The translations under genes were made by a program, and so were the position numbers. Source: Terrimesophilobacter bigeumensis (GTDB lineage: Bacteria > Actinomycetota > Actinomycetes > Actinomycetales > Microbacteriaceae). From it: 64,000 nucleotides of DNA. The stretch spans positions 1,426,001-1,490,000 of the forward strand of contig NZ_BAABAE010000003.1 of assembly GCF_039537265.1 (NCBI RefSeq), read 5' to 3'. Below are positions 53,563-62,881 of the stretch, piece by piece (the first letter of the stretch is position 1; the number at the start of each line of letters is the position of its first letter). The notes under the pieces are model-generated. The model was not told the origin of the DNA, searched no databases, and worked only from the letters and a program-made list of their open reading frames with translations.

Positions 53563-54872
53563 AGCGCTTCACCGTCCCCAGCCGGGTTCGGCGTGAAGCG
53601 GACGCGGTCGATCCGGCGTCCGTCGAGACGGTCGATGCGGAAGGTCCCCGCCGACACCTCGACCGTGTCGCCGACGACGGGGAGGCGTCCGAGCTCGCTC
53701 ATGAGGTAGCCGGCGACCGTCTCGTACGGGCCGTTCTCCGGGACGGCGACCCCCGCCCGATCGAGCAGTTCGTCGGGGCGGAGCATGCCGGGGAAGGTCA
53801 CCCAGTCACGCGAGCGCACGATGCCGGCGCGCGTGCGATCGTGCTCGTCGGAGACCTCGCCGACGAGCTCCTCGACGAGGTCCTCGAGGGTCGCGACGCC
53901 CGCGGTCCCGCCGTACTCATCGAGTACGACGGCCATCTGGTAGCCGCGGCCGCGCAACTCGCCGAGCAGGGTGTCGAGCTTCATCGTCTCCGGGACCCGC
54001 AGGGGGTCGGTGCTGAGCGCGGAGACCGGCACGTCGACCCGGCGCTCCCTGGGCACGGCGATCGCCTGCTTGACGTGCACGAGACCCACGACCTCGTCGA
54101 TGCTCTCGTCGATGACCGGGAACCTCGAGAATCCGGTCGTCCTGGCGAGCTCGATGACGGCCCGGGCCGAGTCGCTCTTGTCGATGCTGACGACGCGCGG
54201 ACGCGGCGTCATCACGTCGGCCGCGAGGTGGCCGCTGAACACGAGGGTGCGCGCGAGAAGGGTCGCCGTGTCGTGGTCGAGGCTCCCCGCGGTCGCCGAC
54301 CGTCGCACGAGCGAGCGCAGCTCCTCGGCGGTGCGCGCGGACGAGAGCTCCTCCTTGGGCTCGATCCCGAAAGCCCGCAGGATGACGTTGGCCGTGTTGT
54401 TGAGCAGCGAGACGGCCGGTCGGAACACCGCCGTGAAGACGACCTGGAAGGGGATGACGAATCGTGCCACCGCCAGTGGCAGCGCGAGTGCGAAGTTCTT
54501 GGGAACCAGTTCGCCGATGATCATCGAGAGCAGGGTCGCGACGACGATCGCGGTCGTGCTCGCGACGACGACCACCACGGCATCCGGCCAACCGAGGTCG
54601 AGGAGTGGCGGGCGCAGGAACCCGCTGATCGCCGGTTCGAGAGTGAACCCGGTGAGCAGGGTCGTGAGCGTGATGCCGAGCTGGGCGCTCGAGAGGTGCG
54701 TCGAGGTGATACGCAGTGCGCCGATCGTCCAGCGCAGCCCGCGCTCCCCACGCTCCTGCCTCGCCTCGAGCTCCGAACGGTCGAGGTTGACGAGCGAGAA
54801 CTCCGACGCCACGAAGAGTCCCGTGCCGATCGTCAGCAGAACGCCGACGCCGAGCATGATCAACTCATACAT
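53559..54872 (-). CDS. CNNM/CorC-like protein with CBS pair and transporter-associated domain
   Basis: 437 residues: CNNM membrane domain (MLGVGVLLTIGTGLFVASEFSLVNLDRSELEARQ, GELVPKNFALALP), CBS pair (about residues 205-330) and a C-terminal CorC_HlyC domain (TVSYLMSELGRLPVVGDTVEVSAG region: VAGYLMSELGRLPVVGDTVE). First gene of the CNNM pair. Probably divalent cation homeostasis at the membrane. A TATACT hexamer (complement of 54939-54944) is about 70 bp upstream of its ATG and could be its -10 element. Confidence 0.9.
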   Translation of the reverse strand: MYELIMLGVGVLLTIGTGLFVASEFSLVNLDRSELEARQERGERGLRWTIGALRITSTHLSSAQLGITLTTLLTGFTLEPAISGFLRPPLLDLGWPDAVVVVVASTTAIVVATLLSMIIGELVPKNFALALPLAVARFVIPFQVVFTAVFRPAVSLLNNTANVILRAFGIEPKEELSSARTAEELRSLVRRSATAGSLDHDTATLLARTLVFSGHLAADVMTPRPRVVSIDKSDSARAVIELARTTGFSRFPVIDESIDEVVGLVHVKQAIAVPRERRVDVPVSALSTDPLRVPETMKLDTLLGELRGRGYQMAVVLDEYGGTAGVATLEDLVEELVGEVSDEHDRTRAGIVRSRDWVTFPGMLRPDELLDRAGVAVPENGPYETVAGYLMSELGRLPVVGDTVEVSAGTFRIDRLDGRRIDRVRFTPNPAGDGEAL

Positions 54873-54945
54873 CGGGCCTGCTGGCAGGGCGACGGCGGGT
54901 ACGTGCGTTCAGGCGGAGGGTCGTCCATGGTCAGATCGAGTATAG

Positions 54946-56382
54946 CTACCAGCCGACCGGCAGCGCCTTGCCCTCCTCGTAGCCCGCCGCCGACTGCACA
55001 CCGACGAGGGCGTGCTCCCTGAATTCCGGAAGATCGCGCGCTCCCGCATAGCTGAACGAGGAGCGAACCCCTGAGGTGATCATGTCGATGAGGTCCTCCA
55101 CGGAGGGGCGCAAGGGGTCGAGGTAGATGCGCGAGGACGAGATGCCCTCGGCGAAGAGGGTCTTGCGCGCGAGCTCGTAGGCGTCGAGCTTCTCGAAGCG
55201 GTCACGTACCGCCTTGGTGGAGGCCATGCCCCAGCTCTCCTTGTAGAGCCTGCCCTGCTCGTCCGTCTCGAGCGTCCCAGGCGCCTCGATGGTCCCGGCG
55301 AACCAGGAGCCGATCATGACGGATGCCGCCCCGGCGGCGAGCGCGAGCGCGACATCCCTCGGGTAGCGCACCCCGCCATCGGCCCAGACCGCTGCGCCTG
55401 CCTCTCGCGCGGCCGCGGCCGTCTCGAGCACGGCGGAGAACTGCGGGCGGCCGACCGCGGTCATCATGCGCGTCGTGCACATGGCTCCGGGACCGACGCC
55501 GACCTTGACGATCGTGGCGCCGGCGACGGCGAGGTCTCGCACCGCGGATGCCGTGACGACGTTGCCGGCGACGAGCGGGAGGCCGAGACCGAGACCCGCC
55601 ACGGCGCCGATCGCGCGCAGCATCGCCTCCTGGTCTCCGTGCGCGGTGTCGAGCACGAGAACATCCACGCCGGCGGCGGCGAGCGCCTTCGCCTTGCCTT
55701 CGACGTCGCCGTTGATGCCGATGGCCGCAGCCACCCGGAGTCGACCGTCCGCGTCGAGGTTCGGGGTGTAGAGGGTCGACCGCAGGGCGCTCTTGCGGCT
55801 GAGCGTTCCGATGACGGCCCCGTGGTGCATGACGGGTGCGAACTCGAGCCCCGCCGCGACCATGAGGTCGAAGGCGCTGCGTGGATCGGTCACGTCGTCG
55901 GCGTCGATCGAGGCGAGCGGGCCGCGCAGCAGGTCGCCGAGGCGGGCATGCGGCATGGCGGTGGAGAGCGCCGCGGCATCCAGGCATCCGAGATATTCGT
56001 CGCCGTCCTTCACGACGATCCCCTGGCCGACGACGGCGGGAACGAGGCGCAGCGCCTCGGCGACGGTCTCGGACGGCGGCAGCTCGATGGGCGTGTCGTA
56101 GGTCGACTGCTGGTCCTTGACCCAGCGGATGGCCGTGTCGAGGTCCTGCAGGTGGAGATCCTGCGGCAGAACACCGAGGCCGCCGCGGCGGGCCATCGTC
56201 GCGGCGAGCCGTGCACCGGTGACCGAGTTCATGTTGGCCGAGACGAGCGGGATGCTCGCACCCGTGCCGTCGTCCGGTGCCAGCGAGACGTCGAGCCTGC
56301 TGGCAACGGCGGATCGGCTCGGGACGAGGAAGACGTCGGAGTAGGTCAGGTCGTGGGTGGGTGTCGCCTCGTAAAACCTCAT
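54946..56382 (-). CDS. guaB1: GuaB1-family IMP dehydrogenase-related protein (GMP reductase-like)
   Basis: 478 residues. IMPDH/GMPR barrel with a CBS pair (about residues 95-215, PAVVGQGIVVKDGDEYLGCLD...). The catalytic Cys loop is KVGVGPGAMCTTRMMTAVG (Cys about residue 317). Actinobacterial GuaB1 proteins convert GMP to IMP (shown for M. smegmatis); this is family knowledge. The ATG at 56382 (MRFYEATPTHDLTYSDVFL) has TACCCT 7 nt upstream; a 28-residue upstream extension is unsupported. Divergent from kgd across a 114-bp spacer. Confidence 0.9.
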   Translation of the reverse strand: MRFYEATPTHDLTYSDVFLVPSRSAVASRLDVSLAPDDGTGASIPLVSANMNSVTGARLAATMARRGGLGVLPQDLHLQDLDTAIRWVKDQQSTYDTPIELPPSETVAEALRLVPAVVGQGIVVKDGDEYLGCLDAAALSTAMPHARLGDLLRGPLASIDADDVTDPRSAFDLMVAAGLEFAPVMHHGAVIGTLSRKSALRSTLYTPNLDADGRLRVAAAIGINGDVEGKAKALAAAGVDVLVLDTAHGDQEAMLRAIGAVAGLGLGLPLVAGNVVTASAVRDLAVAGATIVKVGVGPGAMCTTRMMTAVGRPQFSAVLETAAAAREAGAAVWADGGVRYPRDVALALAAGAASVMIGSWFAGTIEAPGTLETDEQGRLYKESWGMASTKAVRDRFEKLDAYELARKTLFAEGISSSRIYLDPLRPSVEDLIDMITSGVRSSFSYAGARDLPEFREHALVGVQSAAGYEEGKALPVGW

Positions 56383-56423
56383 GAATTTAAGGGTAGTCGT
56401 TCGGCTGCGGGGCCACGCCGTGA

Positions 56424-56436
56424 CGGCAATGCCGTT
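56424..56436. promoter_or_regulatory. inverted repeat between guaB1 and kgd
   Basis: ACGGC-AAT-GCCGT is a perfect 5-bp-arm inverted repeat about 60 bp upstream of the kgd GTG and 42 bp upstream of the guaB1 ATG. It may be a shared operator; no regulator is linked to it. Confidence 0.3.
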
Positions 56437-56496
56437 AAGCTTGATGGAGGTGTGACCGGCGGTCACCGAGACACAACAGAGAGTGGGCGGTCAGGC

Positions 56497-59400
56497 GTGT
56501 CAAACGAAGTCACCGGGCTGGCGGAGGACGGTTCGTCCGGCGAATTCGGAGCCAACGAGTGGCTCGTGGACGAGATGTACGGGAACTTTCTCGCCGACCG
56601 GAATTCGGTCGACAAGTCCTGGTGGCCGATCCTCGAGAACTACCACCGGATCAAGACGACCGGGGTGATCCCGACCGCAGCGCCCGAGCCGAGCGCCGAG
56701 CCGACCGCGGCCGCGCCGAGCGCCGAGCCGACCGCGGCCGAGCCACACGCCCCCGAGTCGACCCAGACCGCGACCCAGCCGATCGCCCGCACGACCTCGA
56801 TCGCCCCCAAGGCACAGCCGATCCCCGCCGAGGCGCCCAAGACGCAGACCGTCGAGAAAGTGGAGGGCGCCGAGCCGGAGGCGGAGCCGGAGAAGACGGT
56901 CCAGGCGCTCAAGGGCATGTCGAAGTCGCTCGCCGCCAACATGGACGCGAGCCTCACGGTTCCGACCGCGACGAGTGTTCGGACGATGCCGGCGAAGCTC
57001 CTCATCGACAACCGCATCGTCATCAACAACCACCTCAAACGCGCCCGCGGTGGCAAGGTCTCGTTCACGCACCTCATCGGCTGGGCGCTCGTGCAGGCGA
57101 TCAAGGACTTCCCGAGCCAGAACGTCTATTACGAGGAAGTCGATGGCAAGCCCTCCGTGGTCGCACCGTCCCACGTGAACCTCGGGATCGCAATCGACAT
57201 CCCGAAGCCAGACGGCTCGCGGGCTCTGCTCGTGCCGAGCATCAAGCGCGCCGACACCATGGGATTCGCCGAGTTCGTCGCGGAATACGAGGCGCTCGTC
57301 GCCAAGGCGCGAGCCAACAAGCTCACGGCGGACGACTTCGCCGGAACGACGATCTCCCTCACCAACCCGGGCGGCATCGGCACAGAGCACTCCGTTCCCC
57401 GGCTCATGCGGGGGCAGGGCTGCATCATCGGCGCCGGCGCCCTCGAGTACCCGGCAGAGTTCCAGGGGATGTCGCCGACGACCCTCGCGGACCTCGGGGT
57501 CGGCAAGACCATCACCCTCACCTCGACCTACGACCACCGGGTCATCCAGGGGGCGGGCTCCGGCGAGTTCCTGAAGAAGGTGCACGAGCTGCTCATCGGC
57601 GAGCGGAGCTTCTACGAGACCATCTTCGCGGCGCTGCGCATCCCCTACGACCCCATCCACTGGGCCGCGGACATCCACGTCGACACCGCCGACTCGGTCG
57701 GCAAGACCTCGCGCGTGCAGGACCTCATCAACGCCTACCGCGTTCGCGGCCACCTCATGGCGGACATCGACCCGCTCGAGTATCGCCAGCGCACCCACCC
57801 GGACCTCGAGATCTCCAGCCACGGCCTGAGCTTCTGGGATCTCGATCGCGAGTTCGTGACGGGCGGATTCGGCGGTCGCCGTTCCGCCCTGCTGCGCGAG
57901 GTCCTCGGCATCCTGCGCGACTCGTACTGCCGCACGATCGGTATCGAATACATGCACATCCAGGATCCGGCCGAGCGCAAGTGGATCCAGGACCAGGTCG
58001 AGACCCCGTACACCAAGCCCACCCACGACGAACAGATGCGGGTCCTCGCGAAGCTCAACGAGGCCGAGGCCTTCGAGACCTTCCTGCAGACCAAGTACGT
58101 CGGCCAGAAGCGGTTCAGCCTCGAGGGCGCGGAGTCGATGATCTCGCTCCTCGATGCCGTCATCCAGGCCGCCGCCGAGGTCGAGCTGGAGGAGGTCGCG
58201 ATCGGCATGGCCCACCGCGGCCGCCTCAACGTCCTCACCAACATCGCGGGCAAGACCTACGGTCAGATCTTCCGCGAGTTCGAGGGCACACAGGACCCCC
58301 GCACGGTGCAGGGCTCTGGCGACGTCAAGTACCACCTCGGCACCGAGGGAACCTTCACTGCGGCCAACGGCGAGAAGATCCCGGTGTATCTCGCGGCCAA
58401 CCCCTCACACCTCGAAGCCGTCGACAGCGTCCTCTCCGGCATCGTGCGCGCCAAGCAGGACCGCAAACCCATCGGCAGCTTCCGCGTGCTCCCCATCCTT
58501 GTGCACGGCGATGCGGCGATGGCCGGGCAGGGCATCGTCGTCGAGCTGCTGCAGATGTCGCAACTGCGCGGCTACCGCATCGGCGGGACCATCCACCTCG
58601 TCGTCAACAACCAGGTCGGCTTCACGACGCCTCCCGCCGAAGGCCGCACCTCGATCTACGCCACGGATGTCGCCAAGACCATCCAGGCACCCATCTTCCA
58701 CGTGAACGGCGACGACCCCGAGGCCGTGCTGCGGGTCGCCGAGCTCGCCTTCGCATTCCGGCAGCAGTTCCACAAGGACGTCGTCATCGACCTGGTCTGC
58801 TACCGCCGCCGCGGGCACAACGAGGGCGACGACCCCTCGATGACCCAGCCGCTCATGTACAACCTCATCGAGGCCAAGCGCAGCGTCCGTACGCTCTACG
58901 CCGAGGCGCTCGTCGGCCGCGGCGACATCACGCAGGAGGAGTACGAGGCGGCGCACGCCGACTTCCAGGACCGCCTGGAGCGTGCCTTCGCCGAGACGCA
59001 CGCCGCCCAGACCGGCTCGATGCCGATCATCATCCAGGACGGCAACCCCGTCTCCGCGGACCTCGAGCGACCGGGATCGCAGCGGGACGACGCCTCGGGA
59101 GAGCCGGAGTCCACCGGTGTCGACGCGAGCGTCATCTCCGCGATCGGCGACGCGCACGGGAATGCGCCGGCCGGATTCACCGTGCACCAGAAGCTCCAGA
59201 CCCTGCTGCAGAAGCGCGTCGAGATGAGTCGGAACGGCTCAATCGACTGGGCCTTCGCCGAGCTCCTCGCCCTGGGCTCCGTCCTGCTCGAGGGCACCCC
59301 CGTGCGCATGGCGGGGCAGGACACCCGACGCGGCACGTTCGTTCAGCGTCACGCCGTGCTCCACGACAGGGCCAACGGGCAGGAGTGGCTGCCGCTCGCG

Positions 59401-60264
59401 AACCTCTCGGAGTCGCAGGCCCGCTTCTGGATCTACGACTCGCTGCTGAGCGAGTACGCGGCCATGGGCTTCGAGTACGGCTACTCGGTGGAGCGCGCCG
59501 ACGCTCTCGTCCTCTGGGAGGCCCAGTTCGGCGACTTCGCCAATGGGGCCCAGACGATCGTCGACCAGTTCATCTCGAGCGCAGAGCAGAAGTGGGGCCA
59601 GCGCTCGAGTGTCGTGCTGCTGCTTCCGCACGGCTACGAAGGCCAGGGACCCGATCACTCCTCCGCGCGCATCGAGCGCTACCTGCAATTGTGCGCCGAG
59701 AACAACATGACGGTCGCAAGGCCCTCGACGCCGGCCTCCTACTTCCACCTGCTGCGCCGTCAGGCGTACTCGCGCCCAAGGCGCCCGCTCGTCGTCTTCA
59801 CCCCGAAGTCGATGCTGCGTCTGCGCGGCGCCACGAGCGAGGTCGAGGAGTTCACCTCGGGCCGGTTCGAGCCGGTCATCGACGATGCGACGATCACTGA
59901 CCGTTCGGCCGTCAAGCGCGTGCTCCTGCACTCCGGCAAGCTGCACTACGACCTCCTGGCCGAGCGCGACAAGCGCGAGATCAAGGACATCGCCCTCGTG
60001 CGCGTCGAGCAGTACTATCCGCTCCCGCTGCGCGAACTGGTCTCGACCATCGGGCTGTATCCGGATGCCGAACTCGTCTGGGTGCAGGACGAACCGGAGA
60101 ACCAGGGTGCCTGGCCGTTCATCTGCCTCGAACTGCTGCGGTTGAACAAGCGGCCGGTCTCGGTCGTGTCGCGTCCGGCATCCGCCTCGCCCGCGACCGG
60201 CTCGAGCAAGCGCAGCGCACAGGAGCAGGCCGACATCCTCGAGAAGGCGCTGACCCTCTCCTAA
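56497..60264 (+). CDS. kgd: multifunctional 2-oxoglutarate decarboxylase/dehydrogenase E1-E2 fusion (KGD)
   Basis: 1255 residues. Order: N-terminal E1o-interaction segment (GANEWLVDEMYGNF, about 20-33), Ala/Pro/Glu-rich linker with a 27-bp-period repeat (56691-56740), E2-type succinyltransferase domain (TYDHRVIQGAGSGEFL, about residue 345), then the thiamine-dependent E1o domain (HVNGDDPEAV and CYRRRGHNEGDDPSM, about residue 770-775) and transketolase-like C-terminus. There is no lipoyl domain, as in mycobacterial and corynebacterial KGD/OdhA, where lipoylation comes from another E2. TCA-cycle conversion of 2-oxoglutarate. GTG start; an upstream extension to 55639 is an artefact. Confidence 0.95.
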   Translation: MSNEVTGLAEDGSSGEFGANEWLVDEMYGNFLADRNSVDKSWWPILENYHRIKTTGVIPTAAPEPSAEPTAAAPSAEPTAAEPHAPESTQTATQPIARTTSIAPKAQPIPAEAPKTQTVEKVEGAEPEAEPEKTVQALKGMSKSLAANMDASLTVPTATSVRTMPAKLLIDNRIVINNHLKRARGGKVSFTHLIGWALVQAIKDFPSQNVYYEEVDGKPSVVAPSHVNLGIAIDIPKPDGSRALLVPSIKRADTMGFAEFVAEYEALVAKARANKLTADDFAGTTISLTNPGGIGTEHSVPRLMRGQGCIIGAGALEYPAEFQGMSPTTLADLGVGKTITLTSTYDHRVIQGAGSGEFLKKVHELLIGERSFYETIFAALRIPYDPIHWAADIHVDTADSVGKTSRVQDLINAYRVRGHLMADIDPLEYRQRTHPDLEISSHGLSFWDLDREFVTGGFGGRRSALLREVLGILRDSYCRTIGIEYMHIQDPAERKWIQDQVETPYTKPTHDEQMRVLAKLNEAEAFETFLQTKYVGQKRFSLEGAESMISLLDAVIQAAAEVELEEVAIGMAHRGRLNVLTNIAGKTYGQIFREFEGTQDPRTVQGSGDVKYHLGTEGTFTAANGEKIPVYLAANPSHLEAVDSVLSGIVRAKQDRKPIGSFRVLPILVHGDAAMAGQGIVVELLQMSQLRGYRIGGTIHLVVNNQVGFTTPPAEGRTSIYATDVAKTIQAPIFHVNGDDPEAVLRVAELAFAFRQQFHKDVVIDLVCYRRRGHNEGDDPSMTQPLMYNLIEAKRSVRTLYAEALVGRGDITQEEYEAAHADFQDRLERAFAETHAAQTGSMPIIIQDGNPVSADLERPGSQRDDASGEPESTGVDASVISAIGDAHGNAPAGFTVHQKLQTLLQKRVEMSRNGSIDWAFAELLALGSVLLEGTPVRMAGQDTRRGTFVQRHAVLHDRANGQEWLPLANLSESQARFWIYDSLLSEYAAMGFEYGYSVERADALVLWEAQFGDFANGAQTIVDQFISSAEQKWGQRSSVVLLLPHGYEGQGPDHSSARIERYLQLCAENNMTVARPSTPASYFHLLRRQAYSRPRRPLVVFTPKSMLRLRGATSEVEEFTSGRFEPVIDDATITDRSAVKRVLLHSGKLHYDLLAERDKREIKDIALVRVEQYYPLPLRELVSTIGLYPDAELVWVQDEPENQGAWPFICLELLRLNKRPVSVVSRPASASPATGSSKRSAQEQADILEKALTLS

Positions 60265-60737
60265 TCCTGCAGCGCGGCCCGGTCCTGCAGCATCGCGGAA
60301 GAGATCTCCCGCAACTGCTCGACCTGTTCCGGCGTGAGCCGATCGAACAGGGCGTCGACGACGGTCGTCACGTGCTCGGGCGCCGCCTCGACGAGAACGC
60401 GCATCCCGTCGTCGGTGAGACATGCCCAGGTGACCCGACCGTCGTTCGGGTCGTCGTCCCTGCGGATCCAGCCGAGCTCGACCAGCTTGCGGATGGCGTG
60501 CGAGAGCCTGCTCGGCGAGGAGGACAGGAGGTCGGCGAGGTCAGTCATCCTCATGCCGCGGTCGGGCGCCTCGGAGAGCATCGCGAGGATCATGTAGTAA
60601 GCGTGCGGCATGCCGGACTTCTGCTGAAGGTCGCGGTCGAGCCGCTGCTGCAGCCGTGCCGAGGCCGCGAGGTAGGCGCGCCAGGCGCGCTGTTCGTCGT
60701 CGTCCAGCCAGCGGAACGGCTTCCCTTCGGATGTCAT
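60261..60737 (-). CDS. MarR family transcriptional repressor
   Basis: 158 residues. Winged helix-turn-helix in the middle (ASARLQQRLDRDL..., MTDLADLLSSSPSRLSHAIRKLVELG about residues 60-85, then WIRRDDDPNDGRVTWACLTDDG wing). TAGACT lies exactly 6 nt before the ATG (complement of 60744-60749), so it is probably leaderless. Divergent from the F420-reductase-like gene with two identical 17-bp sites between them; its stop overlaps kgd by 4 bp (CTAA). Ligand unknown; likely oxidant, phenolic or flavin related. Confidence 0.93.
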   Translation of the reverse strand: MTSEGKPFRWLDDDEQRAWRAYLAASARLQQRLDRDLQQKSGMPHAYYMILAMLSEAPDRGMRMTDLADLLSSSPSRLSHAIRKLVELGWIRRDDDPNDGRVTWACLTDDGMRVLVEAAPEHVTTVVDALFDRLTPEQVEQLREISSAMLQDRAALQD

Positions 60738-60753
60738 GAATCCAGTCTAGCAA

Positions 60754-60807
60754 ACTACTTGAACATTCAAGGACTTTGGTCTACTCTGGAACTACTTGAA
60801 CATTCAA
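60754..60807. promoter_or_regulatory. two identical MarR operators with an embedded promoter
   Basis: The 17-bp sequence actacttgaacattcaa occurs at 60754-60770 and 60791-60807; each contains the inverted repeat TTGAA-CA-TTCAA (the first extends to CTTGAA/TTCAAG). A promoter for the plus-strand gene overlaps them: -35 TTGAAC (60759-60764), 17-bp spacer, -10 TACTCT (60782-60787), with the start inside the second site. Binding would block both -35 access and initiation. Confidence 0.7.
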
Positions 60808-60830
60808 CTATCAGATTGGGACACACCAGA

Positions 60831-61454
60831 ATGAGCACCATCAGCATTGTCGGAGCCGGAAACGTCGCCCGCGGTATCGCCACCCGCGCCCTCGCCGCGG
60901 GATACGAGGTCGAACTCCTCGTCCGCAACGAAGAGCAGGGCAGGGCACTCGCCGGAGAACTCGGCGGCAACGTGTCCGTCGCGGGCATCGGCGCAGAGGT
61001 CGCCGGTGACATCGTCGCCATCGCCGTGCCGTGGTCGGCTGTCGCCGGCATCGTCTCGGCCTTCGGCGGCTTCGCCGGCAAGACCGTCGTCGACGCGACG
61101 AACCCGCTCAACGCCGACTTCACCGGACTCGACACCGACGCAGACACCTCGGGAGCCGAAGAGATCGCGAAGCTCGCTCCGCAGGCGAAGGTCGTCAAGG
61201 CATTCAACACCGTGTTCGCCGGCAACGTCGTCGCCGGGGAGAAGAACGGCGAGGCGCTCGACCTGCTCGTCGCCGCGGATGACGCGGAGGCGAAGGCCGC
61301 CGTCGTCGCGTTCGCCGAGAAGGCCGGCTTCCGCGTGATCGACACCGGAGCCCTCTCCCAGGCCCGCACGATGGAGGCCCTCGCCTGGCTGCACATGCAG
61401 CTGCAGTTCACGCGTGGCACCAACTTCGCCTCCGCGATCACGATCGTCGACTAA
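60831..61454 (+). CDS. NADPH-dependent F420 reductase-like protein
   Basis: 207 residues. N-terminal Rossmann motif ISIVGAGNVARGIATRAL (about residues 4-21), then NADP-like DATNPLNAD and a C-terminal helix with GALSQARTMEALAWLHMQLQ. This is the F420_oxidored (Fno/NAD-binding) family: reversible hydride transfer between NADPH and cofactor F420, or a related deazaflavin-independent reductase. Controlled by the divergent MarR repressor through the tandem sites. Stop overlaps the convergent kinase gene by 4 bp (CTAA). Confidence 0.85.
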   Translation: MSTISIVGAGNVARGIATRALAAGYEVELLVRNEEQGRALAGELGGNVSVAGIGAEVAGDIVAIAVPWSAVAGIVSAFGGFAGKTVVDATNPLNADFTGLDTDADTSGAEEIAKLAPQAKVVKAFNTVFAGNVVAGEKNGEALDLLVAADDAEAKAAVVAFAEKAGFRVIDTGALSQARTMEALAWLHMQLQFTRGTNFASAITIVD

Positions 61455-62881
61455 GGGACCGAGACCGGCACCAGCGGCAACGCGATCGAGAACCGGGTAT
61501 CCCCTGGCTCGCTCGTGACCTCGATGCTCCCGCCGTGGGCCTCGACGATCGCACGGGCGATCGCGAGGCCCAGGCCGGTGCTGCCGGCCACCCTCGACCG
61601 AGAACCGTCCCCTCGGACGAACCGCTCGAACAGGTTCGGAAGCAGCTCCGGCGGGACGCCGGGGCCGTCATCCGCGACCGTCACGACGACCTGGCCCCCT
61701 CGGTGAGCCACGGTCGTCGTGACGGTCGTCCCCTTCGGAGTGTGGATGCGCGCGTTGGCGAGCAGGTTCGACACGGACTGCTGAAGGCGGGCCGGATCGC
61801 CGGTCACCACCGCCTCCTGGTCGTCACCCTGCAGCACCCAGTCATGATCCGGCGAGCTCACCCGCGCGTCGGAGACCGCGTCGGCGACGAGCGGGACGAG
61901 CGCGACCGGCTCCGCTCGCAACTCGGAACCCTCGTCCAGCCGCGCGAGCAACAGTAATTCCTCCACGAGCGCGGTCATCCGCACCGACTCCGACTCGATG
62001 CGGGAGAGCGCGGTCGTGATGTCCTTCGGCAGTGCGTGACCGCCGCGGCGCGTGAGTTCGGAGTAGCCGCGGATCGAGGCAAGCGGCGTTCTCAGCTCAT
62101 GGCTCGCATCCGCGACGAACTGGCGCACCCGATTCTCGCTCGCCTGCCGGGCGGACAGGGCCGCCGCGACATGCTCCAGCATCCGGTTGAGGGCGGCACC
62201 CACGCGTCCAACCTCCGTGGAGGAGTCGGTGTCGGCATCCGGGACCCGTTCGGCGAGCGCCACCTCGCCGCGATCCAGGGTCAGTTCGGAGACCCGCGTC
62301 GCCGTCGCGACGACGCCGGCCAGCGGACGGAGGGCGAAACGCACGAAGAGGGTGCCGACGAGGCCGGCCACACCCAGGCCTGCCAGTGCGACGACGCCCA
62401 CGATCCCGGTGAGCTGCCAGGTCGTCGCATCCACCTCGCGCATCGGCAGGCCGACGATGAGCTGGTCACCGAACACCGTCCGCGCCGTCACGACCCGATA
62501 GGAGCCCAGCATGCCGCCGAGGTCGATGGTCACGGGCGCTGCCGAGCGGATGCCGACCAGGCTTCGCTGCTGGCCCGCGGTGAGGGTCTGCAGCCTCGCA
62601 TTCTCGTCGAAGTACTGCGGGCCGAGGATGACACCGTCCCGCACGATGAGCCCGAGAGTCCCCGCGCCCTGGGCGTCGCCGATGCCCGGCGCCCGGTCCG
62701 GATCGGTCATCTGGTAGCGGGGCAGGAACGTCTCGACGCGGTGCATGGCGCTGTCCAATTGGGAGTCGAGACGGGCCGTGAGCGCCTGCCGCAGTACGAG
62801 AACGCTCACCGCGCCGATCACGATGCTGAGAATCGCCAGCAGTGCGACGATCCCCCACACGAGCCGACTGCGCAGCGTCAT
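61451..62881 (-). CDS. OmpR-type two-component sensor histidine kinase
   Basis: 476 residues. Two membrane helices (about residues 8-32 and 155-185) flank an about 120-residue extracytosolic sensor; HAMP-like segment after the second helix, then HisKA with phospho-acceptor in DASHELRTPLASIRGYSEL (about His265), N-box SNLLANARIHTP, D-box VADDGPGVP and G-box GSTGLGLAIARAIVEAHGG. Transcribed after its regulator; ATG overlaps the regulator stop by 4 bp (ATGA). Signal unknown. Tail-to-tail overlap with the F420-reductase-like gene. Confidence 0.95.
   Translation of the reverse strand: MTLRSRLVWGIVALLAILSIVIGAVSVLVLRQALTARLDSQLDSAMHRVETFLPRYQMTDPDRAPGIGDAQGAGTLGLIVRDGVILGPQYFDENARLQTLTAGQQRSLVGIRSAAPVTIDLGGMLGSYRVVTARTVFGDQLIVGLPMREVDATTWQLTGIVGVVALAGLGVAGLVGTLFVRFALRPLAGVVATATRVSELTLDRGEVALAERVPDADTDSSTEVGRVGAALNRMLEHVAAALSARQASENRVRQFVADASHELRTPLASIRGYSELTRRGGHALPKDITTALSRIESESVRMTALVEELLLLARLDEGSELRAEPVALVPLVADAVSDARVSSPDHDWVLQGDDQEAVVTGDPARLQQSVSNLLANARIHTPKGTTVTTTVAHRGGQVVVTVADDGPGVPPELLPNLFERFVRGDGSRSRVAGSTGLGLAIARAIVEAHGGSIEVTSEPGDTRFSIALPLVPVSVP

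Noticed and set aside
55639..56496. Extension of Kgd by 285 codons upstream of the GTG
   Set aside because: The stretch is antisense to guaB1, has Arg/Gly-rich composition and no homology-like pattern; the GTG at 56497 begins the conserved N-terminal E1o segment.
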